64,000 nt of DNA from Sagittula sp048553715 (GCF_048553715.1 NZ_JBLZNC010000006.1:62001-126000); one strand, 5' to 3'; positions 7,696 through 16,351 are shown, counted from the first letter of the stretch. Notes: generated by a model from the letters alone, not told the origin. Program-made: numbers and translations.

Positions 7696-8276
7696 TGCTG
7701 GACACCGCAAACTACACCCCGCGTCTGAAGGCTCAGTACCGCGAGACCATCAAGGCCTCGATGAAAGAGCAGTTCGGCTACACGAACGACATGCAGATCC
7801 CGCGTCTGGAAAAGATCGTTCTGAACATCGGCTGTGGTGCCGAGGCCGTTCGTGATTCCAAGAAAGCCAAATCGGCAATCGAGGATCTGACCAAGATCGC
7901 AGGTCAGCAGGCTGTTGGCACGCTGGCAAAGAAATCCCACGCGCCGTTCCGTCTGCGTGAGGGCATGATCGTTGGTGCAAAGGTCACTCTGCGTGACGTG
8001 CGCATGTACGAATTCCTCGACCGTCTGGTCACCATCGCGATGCCGCGTATCCGCGACTTCCGTGGTGTGAAACCGTCGTTCGATGGCCGCGGCAACTTTG
8101 CCATGGGCCTGAAGGAACACATCGTGTTCCCGGAAATCGAATTCGATAAAGTCGACGAAGTTTGGGGCATGGACATCATCATGACCACAGACGCCAAAGA
8201 CTTTGGCGAGCACAGCGCGGACGCACAGGCGAAAGCCCTGCTGACCGCATTCAACATGCCGTTCACCAAGGCGTAA
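7695..8276 (+). CDS. rplE: 50S ribosomal protein L5
   Basis: Large-subunit central-protuberance protein L5, which carries 5S rRNA. The 193-residue product includes YTNDMQIPRLEKIVLNIG and the conserved RIRDFRGVKPSFDGRGNFAMGLKEH. The N-terminal lead-in (MLDTANYTPRLKAQYRETI) makes it slightly longer than the E. coli protein. The start overlaps the rplX stop by one base. Confidence 0.98.
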   Translation: MLDTANYTPRLKAQYRETIKASMKEQFGYTNDMQIPRLEKIVLNIGCGAEAVRDSKKAKSAIEDLTKIAGQQAVGTLAKKSHAPFRLREGMIVGAKVTLRDVRMYEFLDRLVTIAMPRIRDFRGVKPSFDGRGNFAMGLKEHIVFPEIEFDKVDEVWGMDIIMTTDAKDFGEHSADAQAKALLTAFNMPFTKA

Positions 8277-8289
8277 GGAGAGAGACGAC

Positions 8290-8595
8290 ATGGCCAAGAA
8301 ATCCATGATCGAGCGCGAAAAGAAGCGCCAGCGCCTGGTGGAGAAGTATGCCGCCAAGCGTGCCGAACTGAAAGAAATCGCAAACGACGAGTCGAAGTCC
8401 ATGGAAGACCGCTTTAAAGCGCGTCTGAAACTGGCGAAACTGCCGCGTAACTCGGCACCGACCCGTCTGCATAACCGTTGCCAGCTGACCGGTCGTCCCC
8501 ACGCGTACTACCGCAAGCTGAAAATCAGCCGTATCATGCTGCGCGAGCTTGGCTCGAACGGCAAGTTGCCCGGCGTTGTGAAATCCAGCTGGTAA
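8290..8595 (+). CDS. rpsN: 30S ribosomal protein S14 (zinc-independent form)
   Basis: Small-subunit head protein S14. The 101-residue product is the long C-minus form: the region RNSAPTRLHNRCQLTGRPHAYYRKLKISR lacks the paired CxxC zinc ribbon of the short form. GGAGAGA lies just upstream of the start. It is placed between rplE and rpsH as in the classical spc order. Confidence 0.98.
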   Translation: MAKKSMIEREKKRQRLVEKYAAKRAELKEIANDESKSMEDRFKARLKLAKLPRNSAPTRLHNRCQLTGRPHAYYRKLKISRIMLRELGSNGKLPGVVKSSW

Positions 8596-8608
8596 GGGAG
8601 GGTATAAG

Positions 8609-9001
8609 ATGAACGATCCTATCGGCGATATGCTCACCCGTATCCGTAACGCTCAGATGCGCGGCAAGTCGACCACCTCGACCCCCGCATCCAAGCTGCG
8701 CGGCTGGGTCCTGGATGTACTGGCCGACGAAGGCTACATCCGCGGCTATGAAGCGACGACTGACGAACGCGGTCACCCCGCCTTCGAAATCAGCCTGAAA
8801 TACTTCGACGGCACTCCTGTCATTCGCGAAGTGAAGCGGGTCTCCAAGCCCGGTCGCCGCGTTTACATGAGCGTTGATGACATCCCGCAGGTCCGTCAGG
8901 GTCTGGGTGTGTCGATTGTCTCCACCTCCAAAGGTGTGATGTCGGACGCAAACGCACGCGCAGCCAACATTGGCGGCGAAGTGCTCTGCACCGTATTCTA
9001 A
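8609..9001 (+). CDS. rpsH: 30S ribosomal protein S8
   Basis: Small-subunit protein S8, which binds the central domain of 16S rRNA; in E. coli it is also the spc-operon repressor acting near rplE. The 130-residue product starts MNDPIGDMLTRIRNAQM and has the typical C-terminus GLGVSIVSTSKGVMSDANARAANIGGEVLCTVF. GGGAGGG sits upstream of the start. Confidence 0.98.
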   Translation: MNDPIGDMLTRIRNAQMRGKSTTSTPASKLRGWVLDVLADEGYIRGYEATTDERGHPAFEISLKYFDGTPVIREVKRVSKPGRRVYMSVDDIPQVRQGLGVSIVSTSKGVMSDANARAANIGGEVLCTVF

Positions 9002-9013
9002 GGAGGCCTGAAT

Positions 9014-9547
9014 ATGTCTCGTATTGGTAAGAAGCCGATCGAACTGCCTTCGGGCGTTTCGGCGAGCGTCTCCGGCCAGGTTGTTGAAATCAAGGGGCCG
9101 AAAGGCACCCAGACCTTCAACGGCACCGACGATGTGACCTTCACTGTCGAGGAAAACACCATTTCTGTAGAGCCGCGCGGCAAGTCCAAGCGCGCCCGTC
9201 AGCAGTGGGGTATGTCCCGCACCGTGGTGGCCAACATGGTCCATGGCGTGCAGAACACCTTCAAGAAGGAACTGGAAATCCACGGCGTTGGTTACCGTGC
9301 TCAGCTCGCAGGCAAGGTCCTGAAGCTGAACCTCGGCCTGTCGCATGACGTCGACTTCCAGATCCCTGACGGCGTAACCATCACTGTTCCGAAGCCCACC
9401 GAGATCATCATCGAGGGCCACGACATCCAGGAAGTGGGTCAGGTAGCGGCAAACATCCGCGACTGGCGCCGCCCGGAGCCGTACAAGGGGAAGGGTATCC
9501 GCTACAAAGGCGAATACATCTTCCAGAAGGAAGGCAAGAAGAAGTAA
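9014..9547 (+). CDS. rplF: 50S ribosomal protein L6
   Basis: Large-subunit protein L6 near the sarcin-ricin region. The 177-residue product starts MSRIGKKPIELPSGV and ends with the L6 signature RPEPYKGKGIRYKGEYIFQKEGKKK. Both repeated alpha/beta domains are present and the length is normal. AAGGAGG precedes the start. Confidence 0.98.
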   Translation: MSRIGKKPIELPSGVSASVSGQVVEIKGPKGTQTFNGTDDVTFTVEENTISVEPRGKSKRARQQWGMSRTVVANMVHGVQNTFKKELEIHGVGYRAQLAGKVLKLNLGLSHDVDFQIPDGVTITVPKPTEIIIEGHDIQEVGQVAANIRDWRRPEPYKGKGIRYKGEYIFQKEGKKK

Positions 9548-9559
9548 GGACGCAGGAAA

Positions 9560-9919
9560 ATGGCAAACAACAAACGCACGTTGTTCCTCAAGCGCCGTCT
9601 GCGCGTCCGGAACAAGCTCCGCAAGGTCAACGCAGGTCGCGTTCGTCTTTCGGTGCACCGCTCGAACAAGAACATCTCGGTTCAGCTCATCGACGATGTG
9701 GCCGGCAAGACCCTTGCCGCTGCATCCACGATGGAGCCCTCGCTGGGTGTGGTTGGCAAAAACAACATCGAAGCAGCGACCAAGGTCGGTGCGGCGATTG
9801 CCGAGCGCGCCAAGGCAGCCGGTGTCACCGAGGCGTACTTCGACCGCGGTGGCTTCCTCTTCCACGGCAAGGTGAAAGCTCTGGCCGACGCCGCGCGTGA
9901 AGGTGGTCTGAAGATCTAA
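9560..9919 (+). CDS. rplR: 50S ribosomal protein L18
   Basis: Large-subunit protein L18, which binds 5S rRNA with L5. The 119-residue product has the RLRVRNKLRKVNAGRVRLSVHRSNKNISVQLIDD N-terminal region and the C-terminal AYFDRGGFLFHGKVKALADAAREGGLKI block. A perfect terminator-like hairpin follows 20 bases after its stop, which is unusual inside this operon. Confidence 0.98.
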   Translation: MANNKRTLFLKRRLRVRNKLRKVNAGRVRLSVHRSNKNISVQLIDDVAGKTLAAASTMEPSLGVVGKNNIEAATKVGAAIAERAKAAGVTEAYFDRGGFLFHGKVKALADAAREGGLKI

Positions 9920-9939
9920 ACCGTTTCGACGGTCTCTCG

Positions 9940-9968
9940 GGTGCGCCTTTTTCAAGGCGCACCTTTTT
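9940..9968 (+). terminator. Intrinsic terminator-like hairpin inside the spc block
   Basis: GGTGCGCCTT (9940-9949) pairs perfectly with AAGGCGCACC (9954-9963) around TTTC, and TTTTT follows. It has textbook terminator geometry but lies between rplR and rpsE, genes normally transcribed together. It may be a partial terminator or attenuator, or rpsE-rpmD may have an extra promoter. Confidence 0.75.
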
Positions 9969-10062
9969 GCAGGCAGCGATGCCTCGATGATCCGGGACCG
10001 TTTCAGCGGTCACCAGGATTGGATAAACGGGCTCTTGGGCCCACTGAAAAAGGAAATGCCTG

Positions 10063-10641
10063 ATGGCAGAACGTGAAAACCGCCGGGGCAACCGTCGCGA
10101 ACGCGAGGAAGCACCGGAATTCGCAGATCGCTTGGTTGCGATCAACCGTGTGTCCAAGACCGTAAAAGGTGGTAAGCGCTTTGGCTTCGCCGCTCTTGTG
10201 GTTGTTGGCGACCAGAAAGGCCGCGTAGGCTTCGGTAAAGGTAAGGCCAAGGAGGTCCCCGAGGCCATCCGTAAAGCCACCGAGCAAGCCAAGCGCAAAA
10301 TGATGCGCGTGCCCCTGAAAGAAGGCCGCACGCTGCACCACGACGTGAAAGGTCACGCCGGCGCAGGTAAAGTCGTCATGCGTACCGCACCGCAGGGTAC
10401 CGGTATCATCGCCGGTGGTCCGATGCGTGCCGTGTTCGAAATGCTGGGTGTTCAGGACGTTGTCGCAAAGTCGACCGGTTCGCAGAACCCCTACGCCATG
10501 ATCCACGCAACGCTCGACGGTCTGCGCAACCAGCAGTCGCCGCGCAACGTTGCACAGCGTCGTGGCAAGAAAGTTGCAGACATCCTGCCCAAGCGTGATG
10601 ACGCGCCGCAGGAATCCAGCCAAGTCGCTGAGGAGGCCTGA
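10063..10641 (+). CDS. rpsE: 30S ribosomal protein S5
   Basis: Small-subunit body protein S5, involved in decoding fidelity. The 192-residue product has the double-stranded-RNA-binding-like domain (FADRLVAINRVSKTVKGGKRFGF) and the S5 signature GFGKGKAKEVPEAIRKATEQAK. AAAAAGGAAA lies upstream of the start. The 143-base gap before it contains the hairpin at 9940. Confidence 0.98.
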   Translation: MAERENRRGNRREREEAPEFADRLVAINRVSKTVKGGKRFGFAALVVVGDQKGRVGFGKGKAKEVPEAIRKATEQAKRKMMRVPLKEGRTLHHDVKGHAGAGKVVMRTAPQGTGIIAGGPMRAVFEMLGVQDVVAKSTGSQNPYAMIHATLDGLRNQQSPRNVAQRRGKKVADILPKRDDAPQESSQVAEEA

Positions 10642-10646
10642 GTCAC

Positions 10647-10835
10647 ATGCCAAAGACCATCGTCGTAAAGCAGATCGGTTCCCCGATCCGTCGCCCCGAA
10701 GTTCAGCGTAAGACCCTGATCGGTCTGGGCCTGAACAAGATGCACAAGACCCGCGAGCTGGAGGATACCCCCTCTGTGCGCGGCATGATCAACAAGATCC
10801 CGCATCTGGTCGAGATCGTCGAAGAGCGCGGCTAA
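10647..10835 (+). CDS. rpmD: 50S ribosomal protein L30
   Basis: Small large-subunit protein L30. The 62-residue product MPKTIVVKQIGSPIRRPEVQRKTLIGLGLNKMHKTRELEDT matches the family over its whole length. It starts 5 bases after rpsE. It ends the second ribosomal block: a terminator follows, and rplO, normally next, lies about 2.9 kb further on. Confidence 0.98.
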   Translation: MPKTIVVKQIGSPIRRPEVQRKTLIGLGLNKMHKTRELEDTPSVRGMINKIPHLVEIVEERG

Positions 10836-10855
10836 GCCTCTTTTACGGACTTTAA

Positions 10856-10888
10856 AGACGCCCTCCGGTTTCCGGGGGGCGTTTTTTA
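10856..10888 (+). terminator. Intrinsic terminator after rpmD
   Basis: ACGCCC-CCGG pairs with CCGG-GGGCGT around TTT (with a small bulge) and is followed by a run of six T. It closes the rpmC-rpmD block at the second interruption. Confidence 0.88.
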
Positions 10889-11002
10889 TTGTGCTAAAAA
10901 ACTGTGCGCATTTTGCATGGCGGCTTTGCGCAATTGGTCTTTGTCCCGAAGGCGGACCGGGCGTAGGAGGCCGGGGCACATCAACATTTGTCGGAAAATG
11001 AC

Positions 11003-11110
11003 ATGACCCTGTTCTTTCGTAACCTGTTCACCCGCCTGAAATCCGCATCCAAAGAGCCCGTCCCCTGCTGGACCGAATACCTGCGCCAGCAAGGCGGTTT
11101 TCGCGGCTGA
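11003..11110 (+). CDS. Possible 35-residue small protein
   Basis: A short open frame MTLFFRNLFTRLKSASKEP with C-terminus WTEYLRQQGGFRG, in the gap between the rpmD terminator and the metallo-hydrolase gene. Its composition (amphipathic, basic, one Cys, Trp) looks protein-like. The ribosome binding site is weak and no homologue can be named. It could be chance. Confidence 0.35.
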   Translation: MTLFFRNLFTRLKSASKEPVPCWTEYLRQQGGFRG

Positions 11111-11203
11111 CGTGAGATCACGTCAGGTCGCGCATTTGTTAGTTTGCCTCCCGGAACGTGAGACCTAGCTTCCTGCTCAGGTTCAATCAGGGAGCTAAAT
11201 GCA

Positions 11204-11995
11204 ATGACATTGACCCGTCGTACTTTCCTACATTCCGTGGCCGCCACCGGCGCTGTGACGGTGATCCCCTTCGCCGCACGCGCCGAGGCGCATATGGGCG
11301 ATACATTCGAGACCGGTATGGGTCCGGTATCGATCCATCCGGTGCAGCATGCGTCCATCGTTATGGAGACACCCGTCGGCGTGATCTACGTCGATCCGGT
11401 GGGCGAGGCTGCGTCCTACGAGGATCTGCCGTCCCCCGATCTGATCCTGATCACCCACGAGCACGGTGACCACTACAACGCCGAGACACTGTCGGCGCTG
11501 ATCCCCACGGACAAACCGGTGGCGATCTACACCAACCCCGCGGTATTCGACATGCTCGAAGAGGACGCGAAAGAGCGCGCCGAGGCCTTGGCCAACGGCG
11601 ATAGCGCGACCTTCGGCGATCTGACCATCGATGCGATCCCCGCGCATAACACCACCGAAGAGCGCATGAACTTCCACCCCGAAGGGCGCGACAACGGCTA
11701 TGTGCTGACCATGGGTGATTTCAAAATCTACATCTCTGGCGACACGGAACCCACGCCGGAAATGGAAGCGCTGGAAGGCATCGACATCGCCTTTTTGTGC
11801 ATGAACCTGCCGTTCACCATGGACGCGGAGCAGGCGGCCGAGGCCACCAAGGCGTTCCAACCCAAGGTGGTTTACCCCTATCATTTCCGTGGCCGCGACG
11901 ATGGCACGCAAGACCCCGAGGCCTTTGCCGAAATGGTTGGCGACGCGTCTGAGGTAAAGATTGCCGATTGGTACGGCGATCACGACCACAGCTAA
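11204..11995 (+). CDS. Tat-exported MBL-fold metallo-hydrolase
   Basis: 263-residue metallo-beta-lactamase-fold hydrolase of the UlaG/L-ascorbate-6-phosphate-lactonase-like type. The N-terminus TRRTFLHSVAATGAVTVIPFAARAEA is a twin-arginine signal ending near residue 28, so the enzyme should be exported folded, with metals bound. The metal motif ITHEHGDHY is at about residues 85-93. Further ligands are likely His in IPAHNT, Asp in YISGDTE and His in YPYHFRG. The natural substrate is unknown. It stands alone between rpmD and the convergent rhlE, in the second gap of the ribosomal row. Confidence 0.88.
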   Translation: MTLTRRTFLHSVAATGAVTVIPFAARAEAHMGDTFETGMGPVSIHPVQHASIVMETPVGVIYVDPVGEAASYEDLPSPDLILITHEHGDHYNAETLSALIPTDKPVAIYTNPAVFDMLEEDAKERAEALANGDSATFGDLTIDAIPAHNTTEERMNFHPEGRDNGYVLTMGDFKIYISGDTEPTPEMEALEGIDIAFLCMNLPFTMDAEQAAEATKAFQPKVVYPYHFRGRDDGTQDPEAFAEMVGDASEVKIADWYGDHDHS

Positions 11996-12050
11996 AATCG
12001 CCTTAGGCGATTAAGAAAGGCCGCCTGCATCTGCGGGCGGCCTTTTGTTT
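11996..12050. terminator. Paired hairpins between convergent genes
   Basis: AATCGCC/GGCGATT (11996-12012) is directly followed by AAGGCCGCC paired with GGGCGGCCTT (12017-12042, near-perfect) and a T-rich run. The unit lies between the metallo-hydrolase and the opposite-strand helicase and can act in both directions. Confidence 0.82.
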
Positions 12051-12054
12051 TGGA

Positions 12055-13347
12055 TCAGGCTGCTTTGGAGCGCCGGTTGCGGTTGCCGCCGCCGCCGCGC
12101 TTGGGTCCGCGCCCGGGCTTGGGCCCGCCTTCGGAGCGGAAACCGCCGCCACCGTTGCCGCCGCCGGAGCGACGCCCACGGCCACCGCCACCACGGCCCG
12201 GCTTTTTCTTGGGAACGCCTTCCCATTCGGTGCCGCCTGCGACCTCGATCGAGCGGCCCATCAGCTTTTCGATGGCGCGGAATTCGCCCATCTCGTCAGG
12301 CGCGCAATAGGCGATGGCGGCGCCATCACGGCCTGCGCGTGCGGTCCGACCGATCCGGTGCACATAGTTGTCGGCCACATTCGGCAGGTCATAGTTGTAG
12401 ACGTGGCGCACCGCCGGAATGTCGATGCCGCGCGCGGCCACGTCGGTGGCCACAAGCACCATCAGTTCGCCGTTGCGAAAGGCCGTCAGGGCGCGATCAC
12501 GCTGGCCCTGGCTTTTGTTGCCGTGGATGGAACCGGCGGCAAAGCCCTTGGCTTCGAGTGTCTTTTTCATCTTCTCGGCACCGTGTTTGGTGCGCGCAAA
12601 GACAAGCGCCGCTTCGGTACGGTGTGCGTCGAGATGGTCGATCAGCAGGCGCATCTTGTCGGATTGTTCGACGAAGTGCACCGATTGGTCGATGCGGTCC
12701 ACCGGTTTGCCCGGAGGGGTGACTTCGACGCGAATCGGATCCTCGAGATAGGCGGAGGCGATCTCAGCCATCTGTTTCGGCATGGTGGCCGAGAACAGCA
12801 TGGTCTGGCGCGTCGCGGGCAGGGCCTTGGCGATCTTGCGCAGCGCATGGATAAAGCCGAGGTCCAGCATCTGGTCGGCTTCGTCGAGCACGAGGAATTT
12901 CGTCGCATCCAGACGGATGGAGCGGCGCTCCATCAAATCGAGCAGACGACCGGGCGTGGCGACCACCAGATCCGAGCCGCGCGCGAGCCGGTTTTCCTGA
13001 CCGGAGATCGACACGCCGCCGGTGACGATGCCGATACGCACCTGGGTGCCCGCCGCATAATCGCGGAGGTTGTCGACGATCTGCTTCGCCAGCTCGCGGG
13101 TGGGGGCGAGGATCAGACCGCGCACGGTCTTGGGGTCGGGCTTGCCTTCCATACGCAGCAGGGCGGACAGCAGCGGCAGGCCGAAGGCTGCGGTTTTACC
13201 GGTGCCGGTCTGCGCCAGACCCATCACATCGCAGCCATTCATGGCGTGCGGGATGGCTTGTTTCTGGATCGGGGTCGGTTCGGTGATGTTCAGTTCGGCG
13301 AGATTCGCCTGAAGACGGGACGGCAGTCCCAGCATGTCAAAATCCAA
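12055..13347 (-). CDS. rhlE: DEAD-box ATP-dependent RNA helicase, RhlE type
   Basis: 430-residue DEAD-box RNA helicase. Motifs in order are the Q motif (PTPIQKQAIP), Walker A AQTGTGKT, PTRELA, TPGR, the DEAD box VLDEADQML, SAT, and the C-terminal helicase motifs (LVATDVAARGIDIP, HRIGRTARAG). The last 60 residues are Gly/Arg/Pro-rich, a low-complexity RNA-binding tail typical of RhlE-like enzymes in ribosome assembly or RNA decay. It sits antisense inside the ribosomal cluster, between rpmD and rplO. A role in ribosome biogenesis is reasonable but inferred. Confidence 0.92.
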   Translation of the reverse strand: MDFDMLGLPSRLQANLAELNITEPTPIQKQAIPHAMNGCDVMGLAQTGTGKTAAFGLPLLSALLRMEGKPDPKTVRGLILAPTRELAKQIVDNLRDYAAGTQVRIGIVTGGVSISGQENRLARGSDLVVATPGRLLDLMERRSIRLDATKFLVLDEADQMLDLGFIHALRKIAKALPATRQTMLFSATMPKQMAEIASAYLEDPIRVEVTPPGKPVDRIDQSVHFVEQSDKMRLLIDHLDAHRTEAALVFARTKHGAEKMKKTLEAKGFAAGSIHGNKSQGQRDRALTAFRNGELMVLVATDVAARGIDIPAVRHVYNYDLPNVADNYVHRIGRTARAGRDGAAIAYCAPDEMGEFRAIEKLMGRSIEVAGGTEWEGVPKKKPGRGGGGRGRRSGGGNGGGGFRSEGGPKPGRGPKRGGGGNRNRRSKAA

Positions 13348-13753
13348 TGGATCTTCCTTTGCGCCAAAGGCGCGTGATGGCCCGGGCGCAAAGACGCGCG
13401 GACGCAGGGGGAACCGCAGCTCTGAGACCTCGACCGCATGCCGAGACCCTGTTGCGGATCTGAACCCATGCGTGATGTGGGGTCATGTTCGGGGATGTTA
13501 ACCGGCGGGCAGCTTCGGCCCGAGTTCCGCTCACGCGGCGGATGCGGTTGAGGGGCATATGCGCGCTGACGGGCCATAAGTCAATGGCCGATGCACTGCG
13601 CGCGGTCAAAGAAGGGTTGAACGGGAGAGGGCGGGCCGCTATACGCCCCCGGTGGCCGATTCCGTTCGGAGCCGTCCACACGTCAGAAAACCAAGAAAAG
13701 CCGTGGTTGGCCCATCTCGCTTCGAGGGTCACATCCGGCAATGGAGAAGCGAT
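13348..13753. other. Intergenic region between rhlE and rplO
   Basis: About 400 bases without a convincing gene. It holds the 5' side of rhlE (minus strand) and the rplO promoter (plus strand, 13617-13645). The upstream in-frame extension of rplO through this region has no protein-like character. Confidence 0.6.
13617..13645 (+). promoter_or_regulatory. Sigma70-type promoter for rplO-secY-adk
   Basis: TTGAAC at 13617-13622, a 17-base spacer and TATACG at 13640-13645, about 109 bases upstream of the rplO ATG. The architecture matches the other restart promoters in this cluster. Confidence 0.65.
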
Positions 13754-14215
13754 ATGAAACTTCATGAACTGCGCGACAATCCCGGCGCAACCCAGCGTAA
13801 ACAGCGTATTGGCCGTGGCCCCGGTTCGGGTCGTGGTAAAATGGGTGGCCGTGGTATCAAAGGTCAGAAATCCCGTTCGGGTGTGGCCATCAATGGCTAC
13901 GAAGGCGGCCAGATGCCGCTCTACCAGCGTCTGCCCAAGCGTGGCTTCAACAAGCCCAACCGCCTGTCCTTTGCAGTCGTGAACCTGGGCCTGATCCAGA
14001 AATTCGTCGACGCGGGCAAGCTGGACGCCGGCAACATCACCGAAGAGACTCTGGTCACTTCCGGTCTGGTGCGTCGCAAGCTCGACGGCATCCGCGTTCT
14101 TGCCAAAGGCGAAGCAACCGCAGCCCTGACCATCACCGTGACCGGCGCATCGAAGTCGGCCGTTGAAGCGGTTGAAAAGGCTGGCGGCAAGCTGACCACT
14201 GCGGCAGCCGAGTAA
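13754..14215 (+). CDS. rplO: 50S ribosomal protein L15
   Basis: Large-subunit protein L15. The 153-residue product begins MKLHELRDNPGATQRKQRIGRGPGSGRGKMGGRGIKGQ at the ATG on 13754, with GGAGA upstream. The Gly/Arg-rich N-terminal loop is typical. It starts the third ribosomal block (rplO-secY-adk) and would normally follow rpmD directly. Confidence 0.97.
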   Translation: MKLHELRDNPGATQRKQRIGRGPGSGRGKMGGRGIKGQKSRSGVAINGYEGGQMPLYQRLPKRGFNKPNRLSFAVVNLGLIQKFVDAGKLDAGNITEETLVTSGLVRRKLDGIRVLAKGEATAALTITVTGASKSAVEAVEKAGGKLTTAAAE

Positions 14216-14292
14216 CGCCTACGGGAGGCGAACGGTTTATCGCCTTGTGAGCGGCGTCCGAGCCGCTTACATAACCCTCAGTTTTCCTTGAG

Positions 14293-14323
14293 CGCCGCCG
14301 GACGGAAAACCGTCTTGGCGGCG
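14293..14323 (+). other. Hairpin between rplO and secY
   Basis: CGCCGCC (14293-14299) pairs with GGCGGCG (14317-14323), and the inner arm GACGG pairs with CCGTC around four A. It is followed by TTTGTCT. It lies 22 bases before the secY ATG and may tune read-through from rplO into secY. Confidence 0.65.
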
Positions 14324-14345
14324 TTTGTCTGAAAGAGAGATCCGC

Positions 14346-15710
14346 ATGGTATCCGCAGCAGAGCAAATGGCCGCCAACACAAGCTGGGCGGCGCTTGGCA
14401 AAGCAACCGACCTGCGCAACCGCATCTTCTTTACCCTCGGTCTGCTGATCGTTTACCGTCTTGGCACCTATATTCCGGTTCCGGGTATCGACGGCACGGC
14501 ACTGCGCGAATTCGTCGAGCAGGCCAGCACCGGCGTGGCGGGCATCGTTTCGATGTTCACCGGCGGTGCGCTGGGGCGCATGGGGATCTTTGCGTTGGGC
14601 ATTATGCCCTATATTTCCGCCTCGATCATGGTGCAGCTTCTGACGGCCATGGTGCCGGCGCTGGAGCAGCTCAAGAAAGAGGGCGAACAGGGCCGTAAGA
14701 AAATCAACCAGTACACCCGTTACGGCACCGTGGTGCTGGCGGTGCTGCAGGCCTACGGTCTGGCAGCCAGCCTTGAAGGCGGGGATCTGGTCACCGATCC
14801 GGGTTGGTACTTCCGCGCCGCCTGTGTGATCACGCTGGTGGGCGGCACGATGTTCCTGATGTGGCTGGGTGAACAGATCACCGCACGCGGCGTCGGCAAT
14901 GGCATCTCGCTGATCATCTTTGTCGGTATCGTCGCTGAATTGCCCGCCGCTTTGGCGCAGTTCTTTGCCTCCGGTCGGTCGGGCGCCATCAGCCCCGCTG
15001 TGATCGTGGGTGTGATATTGATGGTGGTGGCGGTGATTGCCTTTGTGGTGTTCATGGAGCGCGCCCTGCGCAAGATCACCATTCAGTACCCGCGCCGTCA
15101 GGTCGGCATGAAAATGACCGAGGCGCAGCAATCGCATCTGCCGGTCAAGGTGAACCCGGCGGGCGTGATCCCGGCGATCTTTGCCTCGTCCCTGCTGCTT
15201 CTGCCTGTCACGATCTCGACCTTCTCGGGGTCTGAAACCAGCCCGCTGATGTCGACGATCTTGGCCTACTTTGGCCCCGGCCAGCCGCTGTATCTGGCGT
15301 TCTTCGGCGGGATGATCATCTTCTTCGCGTATTTCTACACGTTCAACGTGTCGTTCAAACCGGACGATGTTGCGGACAACCTGAAGAACCAGAACGGCTT
15401 TGTGCCCGGTATCCGTCCGGGTAAGAAAACCGCTGACTATCTGGAATATGTGGTGAACCGCATCCTTGTGATCGGCTCGCTGTATCTGGCGGCTGTCGCG
15501 CTGCTGCCGGAAATCCTGCGCACGCAGCTCAACATCCCCTTCTACTTTGGCGGGACGTCGGTGCTGATCGTGGTGTCGGTGACGATGGACACGATCCAGC
15601 AGGTGCAAAGCCACCTTCTGGCGCATCAATACGAAGGTCTTATCCAGAAATCCAAGCTGAGCGGTAAGGGTAAGGCACGCAAGAAACGGGGAGGACCGGC
15701 GCGTCGATGA
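14346..15710 (+). CDS. secY: Preprotein translocase subunit SecY
   Basis: Central pore subunit of the Sec translocon. The 454-residue product starts MVSAAEQMAANTSW at 14346 (upstream in-frame TTG less likely; GAGAGA is the ribosome binding site). Ten hydrophobic helices are apparent, with the SecY blocks VYRLGTYIPVPGID, GIMPYISASIMVQLL, QYPRRQVG and VNPAGVIPAIFASSLLL. The basic C-terminus (KGKARKKRGGPARR) overlaps adk by 4 bases. Confidence 0.98.
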   Translation: MVSAAEQMAANTSWAALGKATDLRNRIFFTLGLLIVYRLGTYIPVPGIDGTALREFVEQASTGVAGIVSMFTGGALGRMGIFALGIMPYISASIMVQLLTAMVPALEQLKKEGEQGRKKINQYTRYGTVVLAVLQAYGLAASLEGGDLVTDPGWYFRAACVITLVGGTMFLMWLGEQITARGVGNGISLIIFVGIVAELPAALAQFFASGRSGAISPAVIVGVILMVVAVIAFVVFMERALRKITIQYPRRQVGMKMTEAQQSHLPVKVNPAGVIPAIFASSLLLLPVTISTFSGSETSPLMSTILAYFGPGQPLYLAFFGGMIIFFAYFYTFNVSFKPDDVADNLKNQNGFVPGIRPGKKTADYLEYVVNRILVIGSLYLAAVALLPEILRTQLNIPFYFGGTSVLIVVSVTMDTIQQVQSHLLAHQYEGLIQKSKLSGKGKARKKRGGPARR

Positions 15711-16351
15711 ATATTATTCTGATTGGACCGCCCGGCGCGGGGAAGGGCACGCAGGCCCGGATCCTGGTCGAGGAACGCGGCATGGAGCAGTTGTCCACCG
15801 GGGACATGCTGCGCGAAGCCAAAGACAGCGGCACGGAAATGGGCAACAAGGTTGCCGAGGTTATGGCGCGGGGCGAGCTTGTCACCGACGAGATCGTCAT
15901 CGGCCTGATCCGTGAAAAGCTGACCGGCTCTGATGCCACCGGCTTTATCTTTGACGGCTTTCCGCGCACGCTGAAGCAGGCGGATGCGTTGAATGACCTG
16001 CTGGCAGAAGTGGGCCAGACCCTGGACCGCGTTGTCGAGTTGCGGGTGGAGGATGAGGCGCTGGTCAAGCGTATCACCGCACGCTCGACATGTGGCTCCT
16101 GTGGTGAGGTCTACAACGACATCACCAAGCCCATTCCGGCGGACGGCACATGCGTCAAGTGCGGCGGGACCGAGTTCAAGCGCCGCGCCGACGACAACGA
16201 AGAGTCGCTGCGCACCCGTTTGATGGCCTATTACAAGCAGACCGCGCCGCTGATCGGCTACTACTACCACGCGGGCAACCACTGCCGCGTGGACGGTCTG
16301 GGCGAGATCGACGCCATCAAGGCGGCTATCGCGGAAAAGCTGGACGGTTAA
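15707..16351 (+). CDS. adk: Adenylate kinase with zinc-type LID
   Basis: Adenylate kinase, which catalyses ATP + AMP = 2 ADP. The 214-residue product has the P-loop GPPGAGKGTQ (residues 7-16), the AMP-binding region and DGFPRT. The LID domain carries a four-cysteine zinc site C129-x2-C132...C149-x2-C152, typical of Gram-positive-like and some alphaproteobacterial enzymes and absent from E. coli Adk. It overlaps secY by 4 bases (ATGA). The neighbours map, infA and rpmJ of the E. coli order are absent; a terminator follows. Confidence 0.98.
   Translation: MNIILIGPPGAGKGTQARILVEERGMEQLSTGDMLREAKDSGTEMGNKVAEVMARGELVTDEIVIGLIREKLTGSDATGFIFDGFPRTLKQADALNDLLAEVGQTLDRVVELRVEDEALVKRITARSTCGSCGEVYNDITKPIPADGTCVKCGGTEFKRRADDNEESLRTRLMAYYKQTAPLIGYYYHAGNHCRVDGLGEIDAIKAAIAEKLDG

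Noticed and set aside
8534..9955. Long minus-strand frame across rpsH-rplF-rplR
   Set aside because: Fully antisense to three certain ribosomal protein genes; composition explained by the strand bias of GC-rich codons.
12358..13377. Plus-strand frame opposite rhlE
   Set aside because: Antisense to all DEAD-box motifs; the translation lacks any domain and no ribosome binding site is present.
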